A DNA stretch of 64,000 nucleotides, from NCBI GenBank assembly GCA_013697245.1, contig JACCXH010000067.1:1-64000 (forward strand). The letters are read 5' to 3'. This DNA comes from Bacteroidota bacterium (GTDB lineage Bacteria > Bacteroidota > Bacteroidia > B-17B0 > Aurantibacillaceae). The notes below the pieces were generated by a model. It made no database searches. It had not been told where the DNA came from and worked only from the letters and a program-made list of their open reading frames with translations. The position numbers and the translations under genes were made by a program. Positions 9,333 to 17,908 of the stretch are shown here, one piece after another; within the stretch, counting starts at the first letter, position 1, and each line of letters begins with the position of its first letter.

Positions 9333-10222
9333 TGATCTTCGCAGCTATTGATATTGGAAGTAACGCCATGCGCCTTTTATTTTGTCGCGTTTACGTGATG
9401 GATGGCAAACCACATTTTAGTAAAGAAGAACTATTCAGGATGCCGATAAGGTTAGGAGAAGATGTTTTTACTATTGGAAAAATATCTGATCAAAAATCTG
9501 AAAAATTAATTACCGCCCTGAGAGGATATGCCGAACTTATTAAGGCATATGGTGTAGAAGCCTACAGGGCCGTTGCTACCAGTGCCATGCGCGATGCCTC
9601 GAACGGTGCTCAAATAATTTCACGTATTAAATCAGAAACCGGTTTGAACGTGGAGATCATAGACGGTAAGAATGAAGCCTCGCTGGTTTTTTCAAATCAC
9701 ATTGAAGAAATATTGAACCCGCGCTTTGCTTATTTATATGTGGATGTGGGTGGAGGAAGTACCGAACTAACTTTATATTTTAATAATAAAGTAGTAGCGG
9801 CAAAATCATTTAATATTGGTACGGTAAGGATGTTACTAGATAAAGTTGATAAAAATGAGTTCGAAGAAATGAAAGTTTGGTTGAAGCGCAATACAGTTGG
9901 CATTCATCCCTTAAGCGCTATTGGCTCAGGCGGTAACATTAACAAGATTTTTAAAATGAGTGGTAAAAAAGAGACCAAACATTTAAGCTACGATAGGTTA
10001 AAGGGCCTTTATGATATGTTATGCTCCTATACTTATCAGGAAAGAATTGAACGTCTGGATCTGAAGCCGGACAGGGCCGACGTAATTGTACCAGCCGCAA
10101 AAATATTTTTAACCATTATGAAAAATGCCGATATAGAAAAAGTATACGTGCCGCAGGTTGGTTTATCTGATGGATTGGTGCACGAAATGTATGAAAACCA
10201 TATCAAAAAAATAAATAAATAA
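9332..10222 (+). CDS. ppx: Ppx/GppA family exopolyphosphatase
   Basis: A 296-residue member of the actin-fold Ppx/GppA phosphatases, which trim phosphate from polyphosphate or from pppGpp. The ATP/phosphate-binding motifs are visible: AIDIGSNAMRLLF at the start, AVATSAMRDASNG near residue 86, DVGGGSTELTLY near 138 and AIGSGGNINKIF near 196. The protein lacks the C-terminal HD-like domain found in E. coli Ppx, as in other short Bacteroidota versions. Because it is translationally coupled to ppk1, exopolyphosphatase activity is more likely than guanosine pentaphosphatase, but both remain possible. Confidence 0.92.
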   Translation: MIFAAIDIGSNAMRLLFCRVYVMDGKPHFSKEELFRMPIRLGEDVFTIGKISDQKSEKLITALRGYAELIKAYGVEAYRAVATSAMRDASNGAQIISRIKSETGLNVEIIDGKNEASLVFSNHIEEILNPRFAYLYVDVGGGSTELTLYFNNKVVAAKSFNIGTVRMLLDKVDKNEFEEMKVWLKRNTVGIHPLSAIGSGGNINKIFKMSGKKETKHLSYDRLKGLYDMLCSYTYQERIERLDLKPDRADVIVPAAKIFLTIMKNADIEKVYVPQVGLSDGLVHEMYENHIKKINK

Positions 10223-10223
10223 T

Positions 10224-11033
10224 TTGTTCATTCAAAGTTTTATATGTTTTCTTTCATTTGGCATTACCGATGCTGTAGATATTTTATTGGTGGCTATTAT
10301 GCTTTACCTGGCCTACAATTTGGTTAAAGGCACATCGGCGGTTAATATTTTTATTGGCCTTGCTTTTATTTATTTTGCTTATATTATTATTAAAGCATTC
10401 GACCTGCGCTTACTCTCCTCTATCATTGGCAAGTTTGTAAATGTTGGTGTTATTGCCGTGATGATCGTTTTCCAGCAAGAAATAAGAAAATTTTTATTAT
10501 ACATTGGCTCTAACGAGTTTTTACGCAATAAGAACTGGAAGAATATTTTTAAACGCAATTTTACAAACGCCGGCGAAAAAGAGATCTATTTAAATATTGA
10601 AGCTGTTGTTGAAGCCTGTTTTACTATGAGCGAAACTAAGACCGGTGCTTTAATCATTATTGCCCGCAAATCGGACCTTAAATTCTTTGTCAATACCGGC
10701 GATCATTTAGACTCCGGTTTAACCAGCAGGATGCTGGAGAATATCTTCTTTAAGAACTCGCCTTTGCACGACGGAGCCGTTATTATACAGGACAATAGAA
10801 TTGTAGCCGCAAGATGTGTTTTACCGGTTACTGAAAAAGAGAATTTTCCGGCCAATTATGGCATGCGCCACCGCGCAGCCGTTGGTATTACCGAAAATAC
10901 GGATGCCCTGGCCATTTCGGTAAGCGAACAAACAGGTGCGGTTTCTTTTACTATGCACGCCGAAATTACACCCAATATTAATAAACAAACTTTAACCTTT
11001 CTGTTAGAAAAAAACCTAAAGCAGTTAAACTAA
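10224..11033 (+). CDS. cdaA: Diadenylate cyclase, CdaA type
   Basis: The protein makes cyclic di-AMP from two ATP at the cytoplasmic membrane. Three hydrophobic segments lie in residues about 15-90 (ILLVAIMLYLAYNLVKG, IFIGLAFIYFAYIII, VGVIAVMIVFQQEIRKFLL), followed by a DAC (DisA_N) domain with both catalytic motifs, DGA at 183-185 and RHR at 215-217. The frame opens with TTG at 10224, two bases after the ppx stop; no in-frame ATG occurs before the first membrane helix, so a TTG start fits best. 269 residues is normal. In many Bacteroidota cdaA lies next to folP; here it follows polyphosphate genes instead. Confidence 0.94.
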   Translation: MFIQSFICFLSFGITDAVDILLVAIMLYLAYNLVKGTSAVNIFIGLAFIYFAYIIIKAFDLRLLSSIIGKFVNVGVIAVMIVFQQEIRKFLLYIGSNEFLRNKNWKNIFKRNFTNAGEKEIYLNIEAVVEACFTMSETKTGALIIIARKSDLKFFVNTGDHLDSGLTSRMLENIFFKNSPLHDGAVIIQDNRIVAARCVLPVTEKENFPANYGMRHRAAVGITENTDALAISVSEQTGAVSFTMHAEITPNINKQTLTFLLEKNLKQLN

Positions 11034-11069
11034 AATTTAGTAATTTCAAAAAAAATTAAATTAAAGAAC

Positions 11070-11585
11070 ATGACTATTTCAGAAGACAAGGCGGTAGCGG
11101 TTAATTACTATTTAACCTCGAGTAAAAATAATCAACCCGAACAATTAATAGAACAAACTTCTACCGAGCATCCATTTGTTTTTTTATTTGGATTTGGTGG
11201 CGTGTTACCCGATTTTGAAGCGAACCTTATGGGAAAACAAAAAGGCGATAAATTTGATTTTCATATCGGTTCAGAAAAAGCTTATGGCGCTTTTGAAAAA
11301 GAGTATGTGGTGAAAATTGATAAAGCCGCTTTTGAAGTAGACGGTAAATTTGATGATGCACGTATTAAATTGGGCGAAGATGTGGAGATGAACGATGCGG
11401 ATGGCAACCAATTAATTGGTAAAGTTTTAGAGATCACCGATGTGCATGTAGAAATGGATTTTAATCATCCCTTAGCCGGGCATGATCTTCATTTCATTGG
11501 CGAGGTGTTGGATGTTAGAGACGCAACACAGGAAGAGTTGGATCATGGCCACGTTCATGGGCCGGGTGGGCATCATCATCATTGA
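11070..11585 (+). CDS. slyD: SlyD-like FKBP-type peptidyl-prolyl isomerase
   Basis: A cytoplasmic FKBP-type prolyl isomerase and metal-binding chaperone. The split FKBP domain with inserted IF flap is visible: the FKBP N-part with FVFLFGFGGVLPDFEANLMG (residues about 36-55), the insert from about 75 to 120, then VHVEMDFNHPLAGHDLHF, the SlyD signature near residue 132. The protein ends in a histidine-rich tail (HGHVHGPGGHHHH) that can bind Ni or Zn. At 171 residues it is a typical short SlyD. It follows cdaA after 36 bases and may be the last gene of the run that starts with sixA. Confidence 0.94.
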   Translation: MTISEDKAVAVNYYLTSSKNNQPEQLIEQTSTEHPFVFLFGFGGVLPDFEANLMGKQKGDKFDFHIGSEKAYGAFEKEYVVKIDKAAFEVDGKFDDARIKLGEDVEMNDADGNQLIGKVLEITDVHVEMDFNHPLAGHDLHFIGEVLDVRDATQEELDHGHVHGPGGHHHH

Positions 11586-11635
11586 GAAACATATATTGAG
11601 TCACCTTTTAGATAAGAGCATTTAAATATAAAACC

Positions 11636-11998
11636 ATGAAAAATAATTTTATAATAATAGTTTTTATATTTATTAATAGCTTTTGCGTTGCTCAAGTTAG
11701 CAAAACAGATACTTTGGCATATAGCTATGCTGTTTTACGATATGATGGCGGTCTGATAAAAGGCATAACCGTAACATACGATGACAAACTTCCAATTATA
11801 GACTTAAAGGAATTATTAAAAAGAGATAAGTCACCAAGCCAACAAATTAAAGGAATTAATTCTGTAGATGATGAATATATATTTGAAGGATTTCGATTTT
11901 TAAATAAGCAAGGTTACGATCTAGTCACTTCGTCAGTATATGTTTTAAAAGAATATAAAGTTATGAGGGAATATATTTTTAAAAAGAAAAATCGTTAA
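11636..11998 (+). CDS. Small exported hypothetical protein
   Basis: A 120-residue protein with a signal peptide (residues 1-20, ending SFCVAQ). I recognise no family. The mature part carries mixed charged and beta-prone sequence (YAVLRYDGGLIKGITVTYDD), a short helical central stretch and a basic C-terminus (EYIFKKKNR). It begins 50 bases after slyD but its base composition is more AT-rich than its neighbour, and it lies at the edge of the small accessory patch with the remnant and the toxin-antitoxin pair. No function can be proposed. Confidence 0.6.
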   Translation: MKNNFIIIVFIFINSFCVAQVSKTDTLAYSYAVLRYDGGLIKGITVTYDDKLPIIDLKELLKRDKSPSQQIKGINSVDDEYIFEGFRFLNKQGYDLVTSSVYVLKEYKVMREYIFKKKNR

Positions 11999-12028
11999 TA
12001 AAAGCGTTAGTACCAATCACCTTACTTT

Positions 12029-12103
12029 TTATTCCGAGTGTTTACTCAAAGACCCAAAATCGTATTTTAATTTTACGATGCACATGGTTTTGTTGTTGGG
12101 ATC
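12029..12103 (-). pseudogene. Remnant of the C-terminus of the 12716-13744 gene
   Basis: Read on the minus strand this stretch encodes 24 codons and a stop ([18 protein letters not shown] and on), matching the last 24 codons and stop of the gene ending at 12716 in 20 of 24 residues and 62 of 75 bases with no gap. An in-frame TAA lies immediately upstream (12104-12106), and similarity stops there, so it is a truncated duplicate rather than a gene. The two copies are in the same orientation, 687 bases apart, and bracket the toxin-antitoxin pair. Most differences preserve the reading, which suggests the copy came from a once-functional paralogue rather than being a very recent duplication. Confidence 0.75.
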
Positions 12104-12178
12104 TTAGAATATATAGCGAAACAACGATTTTGAAAATTCGTTAAAATTTATGACCTTTAAAATTGTAAATAAATTCAA

Positions 12179-12421
12179 ATGACAACAACAGATCACATCC
12201 GAAATGGAATCATCGATAAATTGCTTACCATTTCAAATAAAGATTATTTATCTGCATTATTTAAATTAGTTGAAAATAATAAAAGTGATAAGGATATTGT
12301 AAAACTAACCGAAGAGCAATCTCTTATGCTAAAGCTTAGTGATAAAGATATTAAGGCCGGCAAATTGATATCACAATCCCAACTTGATAAGAATGATCTG
12401 AAATGGCTAAAAGAACTGTAG
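12179..12421 (+). CDS. Putative antitoxin partner of ParE/RelE toxin
   Basis: An 80-residue, acidic, helical protein with no recognisable DNA-binding motif. Its position decides the call: its end overlaps the start of a ParE/RelE-type toxin gene by 19 bases, the usual arrangement of type II antitoxins, and its C-terminal half (LSDKDIKAGKLISQSQLDKN) looks like the toxin-wrapping tail of the short Bacteroidota antitoxins that precede ParE-like toxins. It would neutralise the toxin by direct binding and may autoregulate the pair. Antitoxin identity is inferred from context only. Confidence 0.7.
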   Translation: MTTTDHIRNGIIDKLLTISNKDYLSALFKLVENNKSDKDIVKLTEEQSLMLKLSDKDIKAGKLISQSQLDKNDLKWLKEL

Positions 12422-12711
12422 TTTGGACTGAAACAGCCGCAAGGCAAAGAAGAGAAATACTAAAATACTGGGTCAAGAGAAACGGCTCAACGGTTTATGC
12501 GGAAAAATTAATTAAGTTAACCGCAAAACAAATAAAAATTATATTAAGGAATCCCCAACTTTTCAAAAAAGCTGATCATCCAAACACTCATGAATCTGCA
12601 ATGGGTTACTTTAGCATTTATTATAAATTTACATCCAATCATTTAATAATAACTGCTTTTTGGGATAACCGTCAAGACCCAAAAAAATTATTGGAAATTA
12701 TAAAAAAATAA
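12403..12711 (+). CDS. Type II toxin, RelE/ParE family
   Basis: A 102-residue basic protein with the RelE/ParE fold pattern: helix pair with VVWTETAARQRREILKYWVKR at the start (residues 5-25), LRNPQLFKKADHP in the middle, then the terminal strands GYFSIYYKFTSNHLIITAFWDNRQDPKKL. The aromatic/arginine FWDNRQDP segment is typical of this family in Bacteroidota. Such toxins either cleave mRNA on the ribosome or poison gyrase; which of the two cannot be told here. It ends four bases before the stop of the converging gene at 12716 and lies between two copies of that gene's 3' end. Confidence 0.85.
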   Translation: MAKRTVVWTETAARQRREILKYWVKRNGSTVYAEKLIKLTAKQIKIILRNPQLFKKADHPNTHESAMGYFSIYYKFTSNHLIITAFWDNRQDPKKLLEIIKK

Positions 12712-12715
12712 CGTT

Positions 12716-13744
12716 TTATTCCCCCCTTTTACTCAAACTCCCAAAATCGTATTTTAATTTTACGATGCGCATGTTCTTATTATTGGGGTCGCGGATGATG
12801 AATGAATTTAATAAACCGTTACTCGAATCAGTTACATAACTTACTTCTTTGATCAGAACTTCATTCTTAAAATGTTTTTCGGTATATAATTCTTCTTTAT
12901 TATCGTATTCGTAAGTAATTTTCAGATCAACATTATTATGCGCGTTGCCTTTAAAACGTGCTTCAGATAAATGATTTTTTTTATACTCGAATTTATGTTC
13001 CTGCATGATCCAGGAAGCAGCAGTATAATTTTCGAGGATCTCTTTTTTTCTTCCTAAACTATCGTAATTGGTTATTACTTCTTTGTACGAACGGTTCTCG
13101 TTATTTAAATAGGTACATTTTGTTTGTCCCGAAGAATATTTTTGATATTGAAAACTATCTTCGCTTAACAATACCTGATTGCCTAAAACAAACATGGATC
13201 TGTCTTTGCTGTTGTTCGTTTCTTTAAAGCGTAGCTCTTTGGTTAAATTGCCCTGCGCATCATAGCGGTAATAACGGCTTTCATAATAATTAAACCCATC
13301 GTTATAACGTTTTAATATTAAATTTTTGCCTGAATAAAAATAATTGGTACTTACTGTATCGTAAATGTAAACGCTTTCTATTCTTGTGCCGCCATTACTG
13401 ATCTTTCTTCTTTTACGATAAATCGGTGGTGTGGTAACTTCTTTTTCGATCGTCTTAATAATGGTGGTATAAAAATAGCGGGTTATCTTGCCGTTAGTAT
13501 CAAAGTCGTAAGACTCAATTAAACTTTTATCTACCGCCACCTGGTAATCTTTTTTATCAATAATATCAAAAGTAATGCGCTTGATATTATTGTTTTTGAT
13601 CACATCGGGGTTAAAATTATGTTGTGTTTCAAAAGGCGTTTCGGTAGAAGGTAAAAGCACCTGCGTTCTTGCTGTTAAACAAAAAACAAAAGAAAAAAGT
13701 ATCAGTATAAATTTATTCAAGTTGCAAGAGCGCTTCTTCCACAT
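12716..13744 (-). CDS. Exported hypothetical protein with RHS/YD-like text repeats
   Basis: A 342-residue protein with a signal peptide ([21 protein letters not shown]). The mature part is beta-rich with repeated tyrosine/aspartate strands ([46 protein letters not shown]), similar in style to the YD repeats of secreted Bacteroidota proteins; I assign no function. The ATG at 13744 overlaps the upstream DUF255 gene by 32 bases; a TTG at 13720 would give a more conventional signal peptide and an eight-base overlap. Its last 24 codons are duplicated at 12029-12103. Confidence 0.7.
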   Translation of the reverse strand: MWKKRSCNLNKFILILFSFVFCLTARTQVLLPSTETPFETQHNFNPDVIKNNNIKRITFDIIDKKDYQVAVDKSLIESYDFDTNGKITRYFYTTIIKTIEKEVTTPPIYRKRRKISNGGTRIESVYIYDTVSTNYFYSGKNLILKRYNDGFNYYESRYYRYDAQGNLTKELRFKETNNSKDRSMFVLGNQVLLSEDSFQYQKYSSGQTKCTYLNNENRSYKEVITNYDSLGRKKEILENYTAASWIMQEHKFEYKKNHLSEARFKGNAHNNVDLKITYEYDNKEELYTEKHFKNEVLIKEVSYVTDSSNGLLNSFIIRDPNNKNMRIVKLKYDFGSLSKRGE

Positions 13745-15743
13745 ACTCTACCGGTTGTTTACAAGCATGGTTCTCGCAAACATAGATCATTGTTTTTTGC
13801 GGGTTAAACCTGTTGCTTGTTAAAGGCAGGAGCGAGTCGGTGGCGCTTACCGCTAAAATCGCATTTGTTATGCCTTGTTGGTATAGGGCCAGCAACTTTT
13901 CATCAACATTTTTACCAACAATGGCAAGCTCTTTAAAAGGAAAGACGAAATGCAGGGCTAAACATCCCCAATTGCTGTATCCCGGGCCATATTCCTTTAG
14001 TTCGGTAGCGAGGCAATTTAACATTTTCTCTGCCTTTTTTATCCATTTCTCGTTGTCATACAAGGTTCCGAGGTAAAATAAATTAAGCGCCATTTGCGAA
14101 TTAGAAGCCGGAATAACATTATCAGAAATTTCGGAAGTACGGGCAACTAATTGCGAAGATGAGTTATTGGTATAGTATAACAAGTCACTTTTTGGGTTAA
14201 CAAATTGTTCTAATGCCAGTTGCATTAAACTTTTTGCCTTGCTTAAATAATCCTCGTCTTGCGTAATTAAATAAACATTTTGTAGCGCTTCAATAGTAAA
14301 AGCATAATCGTCCAAGAAGGCGTCAATTTTCGCTTTCCCATTTTTATAGGTCCGCCATAATGTTCCATCCGCATTTGATAATTTATTTAAAATAAAATTA
14401 ATGGATGATAAACAAATCTCTTTGTATTCTTTATTTCCAAAACTTAAATAAGCTTTTGCATAAGCATTACACATCAAAGCATTCCACGAGGTGATGGATT
14501 TATCATCCAAGCCCGGCATAATGCGGCTTTTAGATTCCTGCTTTAAAATATCTTTACAGATATTTATTTTTTCTTTCAGTTGCTCCGGCGTTAAATTAAA
14601 TTTTGTTAGCAGCTCAGGTAAATTTTCGGCGCGCATTAAAATATAATTACCGTGCTCCCAATAACCGGTATCATTTATTTCGTAATACATAGCAAACACA
14701 TCATAATGTTCGCCCAAAAGATCTTTTAGGTCTAACTGGTTCCACACATAATATTTTCCCTCTTCGCCATCACTGTCGGCATCAAAAGCGGAATAAAAAC
14801 AACCTTCTTCACCATACCAATACTGTTTAACAAACGCTAAAGTATCTTCTGCAATTTCTTTATACAATTTATTTTTTGTTAATGTATATGCTTCACAGTA
14901 TAATGATACCAATTGCGAATTATCATACAACATTTTTTCAAAATGCGGCACTTTCCAAAGCATATCGGTGCTGTATCTTGCAAAACCACCGTGCAACTGA
15001 TCGTAAATGCCACCAAAGGCCATTTTTGTAAGTGTAAGGTTAACATGCTTTAATAATTCTGCATCTTTATTTAAAACTGCATACCGCAATAAATATTGGT
15101 AGTTAGATGGTAAGGGAAATTTGGGTGCCCTGTTCGGCCCACCTTGTTTATTATCTAAACCTGTTTTCCATTTATTGATGCTTGCTGCCAATAAATTTTT
15201 ATCTACAATCAGGTCGTTTTGCTTTTGTGTTGTTAATAATTCTGCCTGTTTTATACCGTCGGTTAAATTTTGCGCATACTCAATGGCTTTTTCTTTATTT
15301 TCAGTAAACAAGCCGGATAAGCCTTTCAAAATATCCATCCATTTGTTCTTATTAAAATACGTGCCGCCATATATTGGTCTGCCATCGGGCAATGTAAAAC
15401 AATTTAACGGCCAGCCGCCTGATCCGGTCATTAGCTGCACGGCCTGCATGTAAAGCATATCTACATCCGCACGCTCTTCCCTATCCACTTTAATATTGAT
15501 GAAATTTTCATTCATTAATTTTGCTACTTCGGCATCTTCAAAACTCTCGTGTTCCATTACATGACACCAATGGCAAGCACTGTAGCCAATACTAATAAGC
15601 ACAGGCTTATTCTCTTTTTTCGCTTTTTCAAAGGCTGCGTCCGAAAAAGGCAGCCATTGTACCGGGTTATAGGCATGTTGCAATAAGTAAGGACTGCTTT
15701 CGTTTATTAAACTATTTGGAGTTTTATTTTTGGTTGAATTCAT
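13713..15743 (-). CDS. DUF255 thioredoxin-fold protein (YyaL/SPATA20 family)
   Basis: A 676-residue protein of the YyaL family. The N-terminal thioredoxin-like DUF255 domain has the diagnostic [16 protein letters not shown] motif (CxxC near residues 57-60), followed by [15 protein letters not shown]. From about residue 190 onward there is an alpha/alpha toroid related to N-acylglucosamine 2-epimerase and cellulase folds ([34 protein letters not shown]). Catalytic role unknown; a thiol-redox function has been proposed from the fold. Length is normal. It is divergent from the HlyD-type gene, with promoter-like elements between, and overlaps the downstream hypothetical gene. Confidence 0.92.
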   Translation of the reverse strand: MNSTKNKTPNSLINESSPYLLQHAYNPVQWLPFSDAAFEKAKKENKPVLISIGYSACHWCHVMEHESFEDAEVAKLMNENFINIKVDREERADVDMLYMQAVQLMTGSGGWPLNCFTLPDGRPIYGGTYFNKNKWMDILKGLSGLFTENKEKAIEYAQNLTDGIKQAELLTTQKQNDLIVDKNLLAASINKWKTGLDNKQGGPNRAPKFPLPSNYQYLLRYAVLNKDAELLKHVNLTLTKMAFGGIYDQLHGGFARYSTDMLWKVPHFEKMLYDNSQLVSLYCEAYTLTKNKLYKEIAEDTLAFVKQYWYGEEGCFYSAFDADSDGEEGKYYVWNQLDLKDLLGEHYDVFAMYYEINDTGYWEHGNYILMRAENLPELLTKFNLTPEQLKEKINICKDILKQESKSRIMPGLDDKSITSWNALMCNAYAKAYLSFGNKEYKEICLSSINFILNKLSNADGTLWRTYKNGKAKIDAFLDDYAFTIEALQNVYLITQDEDYLSKAKSLMQLALEQFVNPKSDLLYYTNNSSSQLVARTSEISDNVIPASNSQMALNLFYLGTLYDNEKWIKKAEKMLNCLATELKEYGPGYSNWGCLALHFVFPFKELAIVGKNVDEKLLALYQQGITNAILAVSATDSLLPLTSNRFNPQKTMIYVCENHACKQPVEYVEEALLQLE

Positions 15744-15782
15744 TTAAACTGTATAAGTGGTAAATATTGCCTTCTAAACACA

Positions 15783-15790
15783 CAAATTTA
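15783..15790 (-). promoter_or_regulatory. Candidate Bacteroidota -7 element for the DUF255 gene
   Basis: On the minus strand this reads TAAATTTG, matching the Bacteroidota -7 consensus TAnnTTTG, 39 bases before the DUF255 start codon. No convincing -33 TTG at the expected spacing was found, so the call rests on the octamer and position only. Confidence 0.35.
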
Positions 15791-15824
15791 AACATGGTTT
15801 TAAGCCTAAACCTATATATTTAGT

Positions 15825-15832
15825 TAAATTTG
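15825..15832 (+). promoter_or_regulatory. Candidate Bacteroidota -7 element for the HlyD-type gene
   Basis: TAAATTTG on the plus strand matches TAnnTTTG and ends 47 bases before the ATG of the adaptor gene. It mirrors the minus-strand element 35 bases away, as expected for a divergent promoter pair in this 136-base gap. No clear -33 element. Confidence 0.35.
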
Positions 15833-15879
15833 AATAAATATTTTTTGTTGATCCTAAAAGCGAAAAATAAGAACAAGAT

Positions 15880-17226
15880 ATGAAACGAATATATTGGATA
15901 ATTGCAATTGGTATTGTTATCATTTTATCGGTGGTACTGGTAAAATATTTCAATGGTAACAAGCCTTTTGAGGTATACACGCAAAAAGCTACCACCCGCA
16001 CAATTATTGAACTGGTATCTGCCACAGGCAAGATCCAACCGGAAACAGAATTAAAATTAAGCAGCGACGTAAGTGGTGAAATAACCGAAATGACTGTAAA
16101 AGAGGGCGACCAGGTTAAAAAAGGTGCATTACTTTGTAGAATAAAACCGGATCTGTATGTTAGTGCTATTGACCGTGTAAATGCTAACGTAAATACTACC
16201 AAGGCCAATTTAAAAACTGCCATGGCGCAGTTAGAGCAAGCAAAGGCCAATTTAGCCAATAGCGAAGCCGTATTTAACCGCAATAAAAAATTATTAGATC
16301 AAAATGCTATTTCGCAACAGGAGTTTGATGCGTTTAAAGCACAATTTGAATCTTCGAAAGCAAATGTAACGGCCTTGGAATCGAGTGTAAGCGCCAGCCA
16401 ATTTAATATTCAAAGCAGCGAAGCTACTTTAAAAGAAGCTAATACTAATTTGGATAAAACATTTATTTATGCGCCGGTTGATGGAACGGTTTCAAAACTG
16501 AGTGTTGAAAAAGGCGAACGTGTAGTGGGCGTAAGCGGCATGGCAGGCACAGAGATCTTACGTTTGGCCAATTTAAATGAAATGGAAGTAAGCGTTGAAG
16601 TAAATGAGAACGATATTATTAAAGTTCACAAAAATGATACAGCTTTAATTGAAGTGGATGCGTACATGGACAAAAAATTTAAAGGCATTGTAACAGAGAT
16701 CGCTAACTCGTCCAATAGTATGGGTATTTCGGTTGACCAGGTAACAAATTTTGTGGTAAAGATACGATTGCTTAGAGAGTCGTATCAATATTTAGTGTCT
16801 GATAAAAATCAAATTCCTTTCAGGCCGGGTATGAGTGCCAGCGTAGACATCCAGACAAGAAAAGTAGTGAATGTCATTGCTATTCCGATACAAGCGGTAA
16901 CAACACGTAACCCGGATTCATTAAATGTTGCCAATGATGAGGATAATCGAGATGTAAAAGTAAAAAATGATCTTGAAGAGAAAGACAATAAAAAAGAAGA
17001 AATAAAAATTAAAGAATATGTTTTTGTGGTGAATACGGATGGCACATCCAAACAAATAGAAGTAAAAACAGGCATACAGGATAATGATTTTATTGAAATT
17101 ATTTCAGGCCTTGCCAATAAGCAGGAAGTGATATGTGGCCCTTATAGCGCGGTATCTAAAAGTTTAAAAGAAGGCTCTAAAATTAAGATCGTGAAAAAAG
17201 AAGATCTTTATAAAACGGAAAAATAA
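15880..17226 (+). CDS. HlyD/MacA-type efflux periplasmic adaptor
   Basis: A 448-residue membrane-fusion protein. A single N-terminal membrane anchor (residues 5-22) is followed by the first half of a lipoyl/barrel-sandwich domain (GEITEMTVKEGDQVKKGALLCRI), a long coiled-coil hairpin (about 85-185, rich in Q/A/N/K), the second lipoyl half (FIYAPVDGTVSKLSVEKGERVVG) and beta-barrel/membrane-proximal domains to about 400. Such adaptors join an inner-membrane ABC or RND pump to an outer-membrane channel. No transporter or TolC-like gene is adjacent: tsaB begins at the very next base after the stop codon. An acidic-basic low-complexity insert lies near residues 355-380. Confidence 0.92.
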   Translation: MKRIYWIIAIGIVIILSVVLVKYFNGNKPFEVYTQKATTRTIIELVSATGKIQPETELKLSSDVSGEITEMTVKEGDQVKKGALLCRIKPDLYVSAIDRVNANVNTTKANLKTAMAQLEQAKANLANSEAVFNRNKKLLDQNAISQQEFDAFKAQFESSKANVTALESSVSASQFNIQSSEATLKEANTNLDKTFIYAPVDGTVSKLSVEKGERVVGVSGMAGTEILRLANLNEMEVSVEVNENDIIKVHKNDTALIEVDAYMDKKFKGIVTEIANSSNSMGISVDQVTNFVVKIRLLRESYQYLVSDKNQIPFRPGMSASVDIQTRKVVNVIAIPIQAVTTRNPDSLNVANDEDNRDVKVKNDLEEKDNKKEEIKIKEYVFVVNTDGTSKQIEVKTGIQDNDFIEIISGLANKQEVICGPYSAVSKSLKEGSKIKIVKKEDLYKTEK

Positions 17227-17907
17227 GTGGCTTTTATTTTAAATATTGAAACATCAACAACTGTTTGTTCGGTATCTATTAGTCAAAATGGCGAATTACT
17301 TTCCTGTAAGGAAATAAATAATGGCTACACACATGCCGAAAATTTGCACGTATTTATTAAAGAAGTTTTACACGAAGTCTCATTAGATATAAGCAAACTA
17401 AATGCAGTTGCTATTAGCAAAGGTCCGGGCTCATATACCGGTTTACGCATTGGTGTGAGTGCGGCCAAAGGCCTTGCATATGGTTTAAACATTCCTTTAA
17501 TTGCTTTAGATACTTTGCAGGTAATGACAAACAGTGCATTGGTTAAAGAAGCGAAAGGCGAAGCTTATTGCCCCATGATAGATGCGCGAAGAATGGAAGT
17601 ATACACCGCTGTTTACGATAATACTTTAAAACAATTAAAAAAAACAGAAGCATTGATCGTAGATGAAAATTCAATCAAACACTTCTCGTCCTTTAATAAA
17701 ATTTGTTTTTTTGGCGACGGCATGCAAAAATGCCAAGAGGTGTTGGGTCAACTTAAAAATGCTGAATTTATTGATAATATATTCCCAAGCGCAAAAAACA
17801 TGTGCGACCTATCCTATAAAAAATATAAAGAAGAAAAATTTGAAGACGTTGCCTACCTTGAGCCTTTTTATTTAAAAGACTTTTTAATTATTTCAAAGAA
17901 AGGTTAA
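17227..17907 (+). CDS. tsaB: tRNA threonylcarbamoyladenosine biosynthesis protein TsaB
   Basis: TsaB is the inactive ASKHA-fold partner that organises TsaD and TsaE for t6A37 modification of ANN-decoding tRNAs. The 226-residue protein has the typical N-terminus (ILNIETSTTVCSVSI), the YTHAENLH segment near residue 36, and the KGPGSYTGLRIG motif near residue 68, with PMIDARRMEVYTAVY near 115. Start codon is GTG, immediately after the stop of the adaptor gene with no gap, so reinitiation is likely. The downstream DUF5686 gene starts one base after its stop. Confidence 0.95.
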   Translation: MAFILNIETSTTVCSVSISQNGELLSCKEINNGYTHAENLHVFIKEVLHEVSLDISKLNAVAISKGPGSYTGLRIGVSAAKGLAYGLNIPLIALDTLQVMTNSALVKEAKGEAYCPMIDARRMEVYTAVYDNTLKQLKKTEALIVDENSIKHFSSFNKICFFGDGMQKCQEVLGQLKNAEFIDNIFPSAKNMCDLSYKKYKEEKFEDVAYLEPFYLKDFLIISKKG

Positions 17908-17908
17908 A

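Noticed and set aside
15774-16283. Minus-strand frame of 169 codons overlapping the HlyD-type gene.
   Set aside because: Shadow of the coiled-coil coding sequence of the adaptor; no signal peptide or family.
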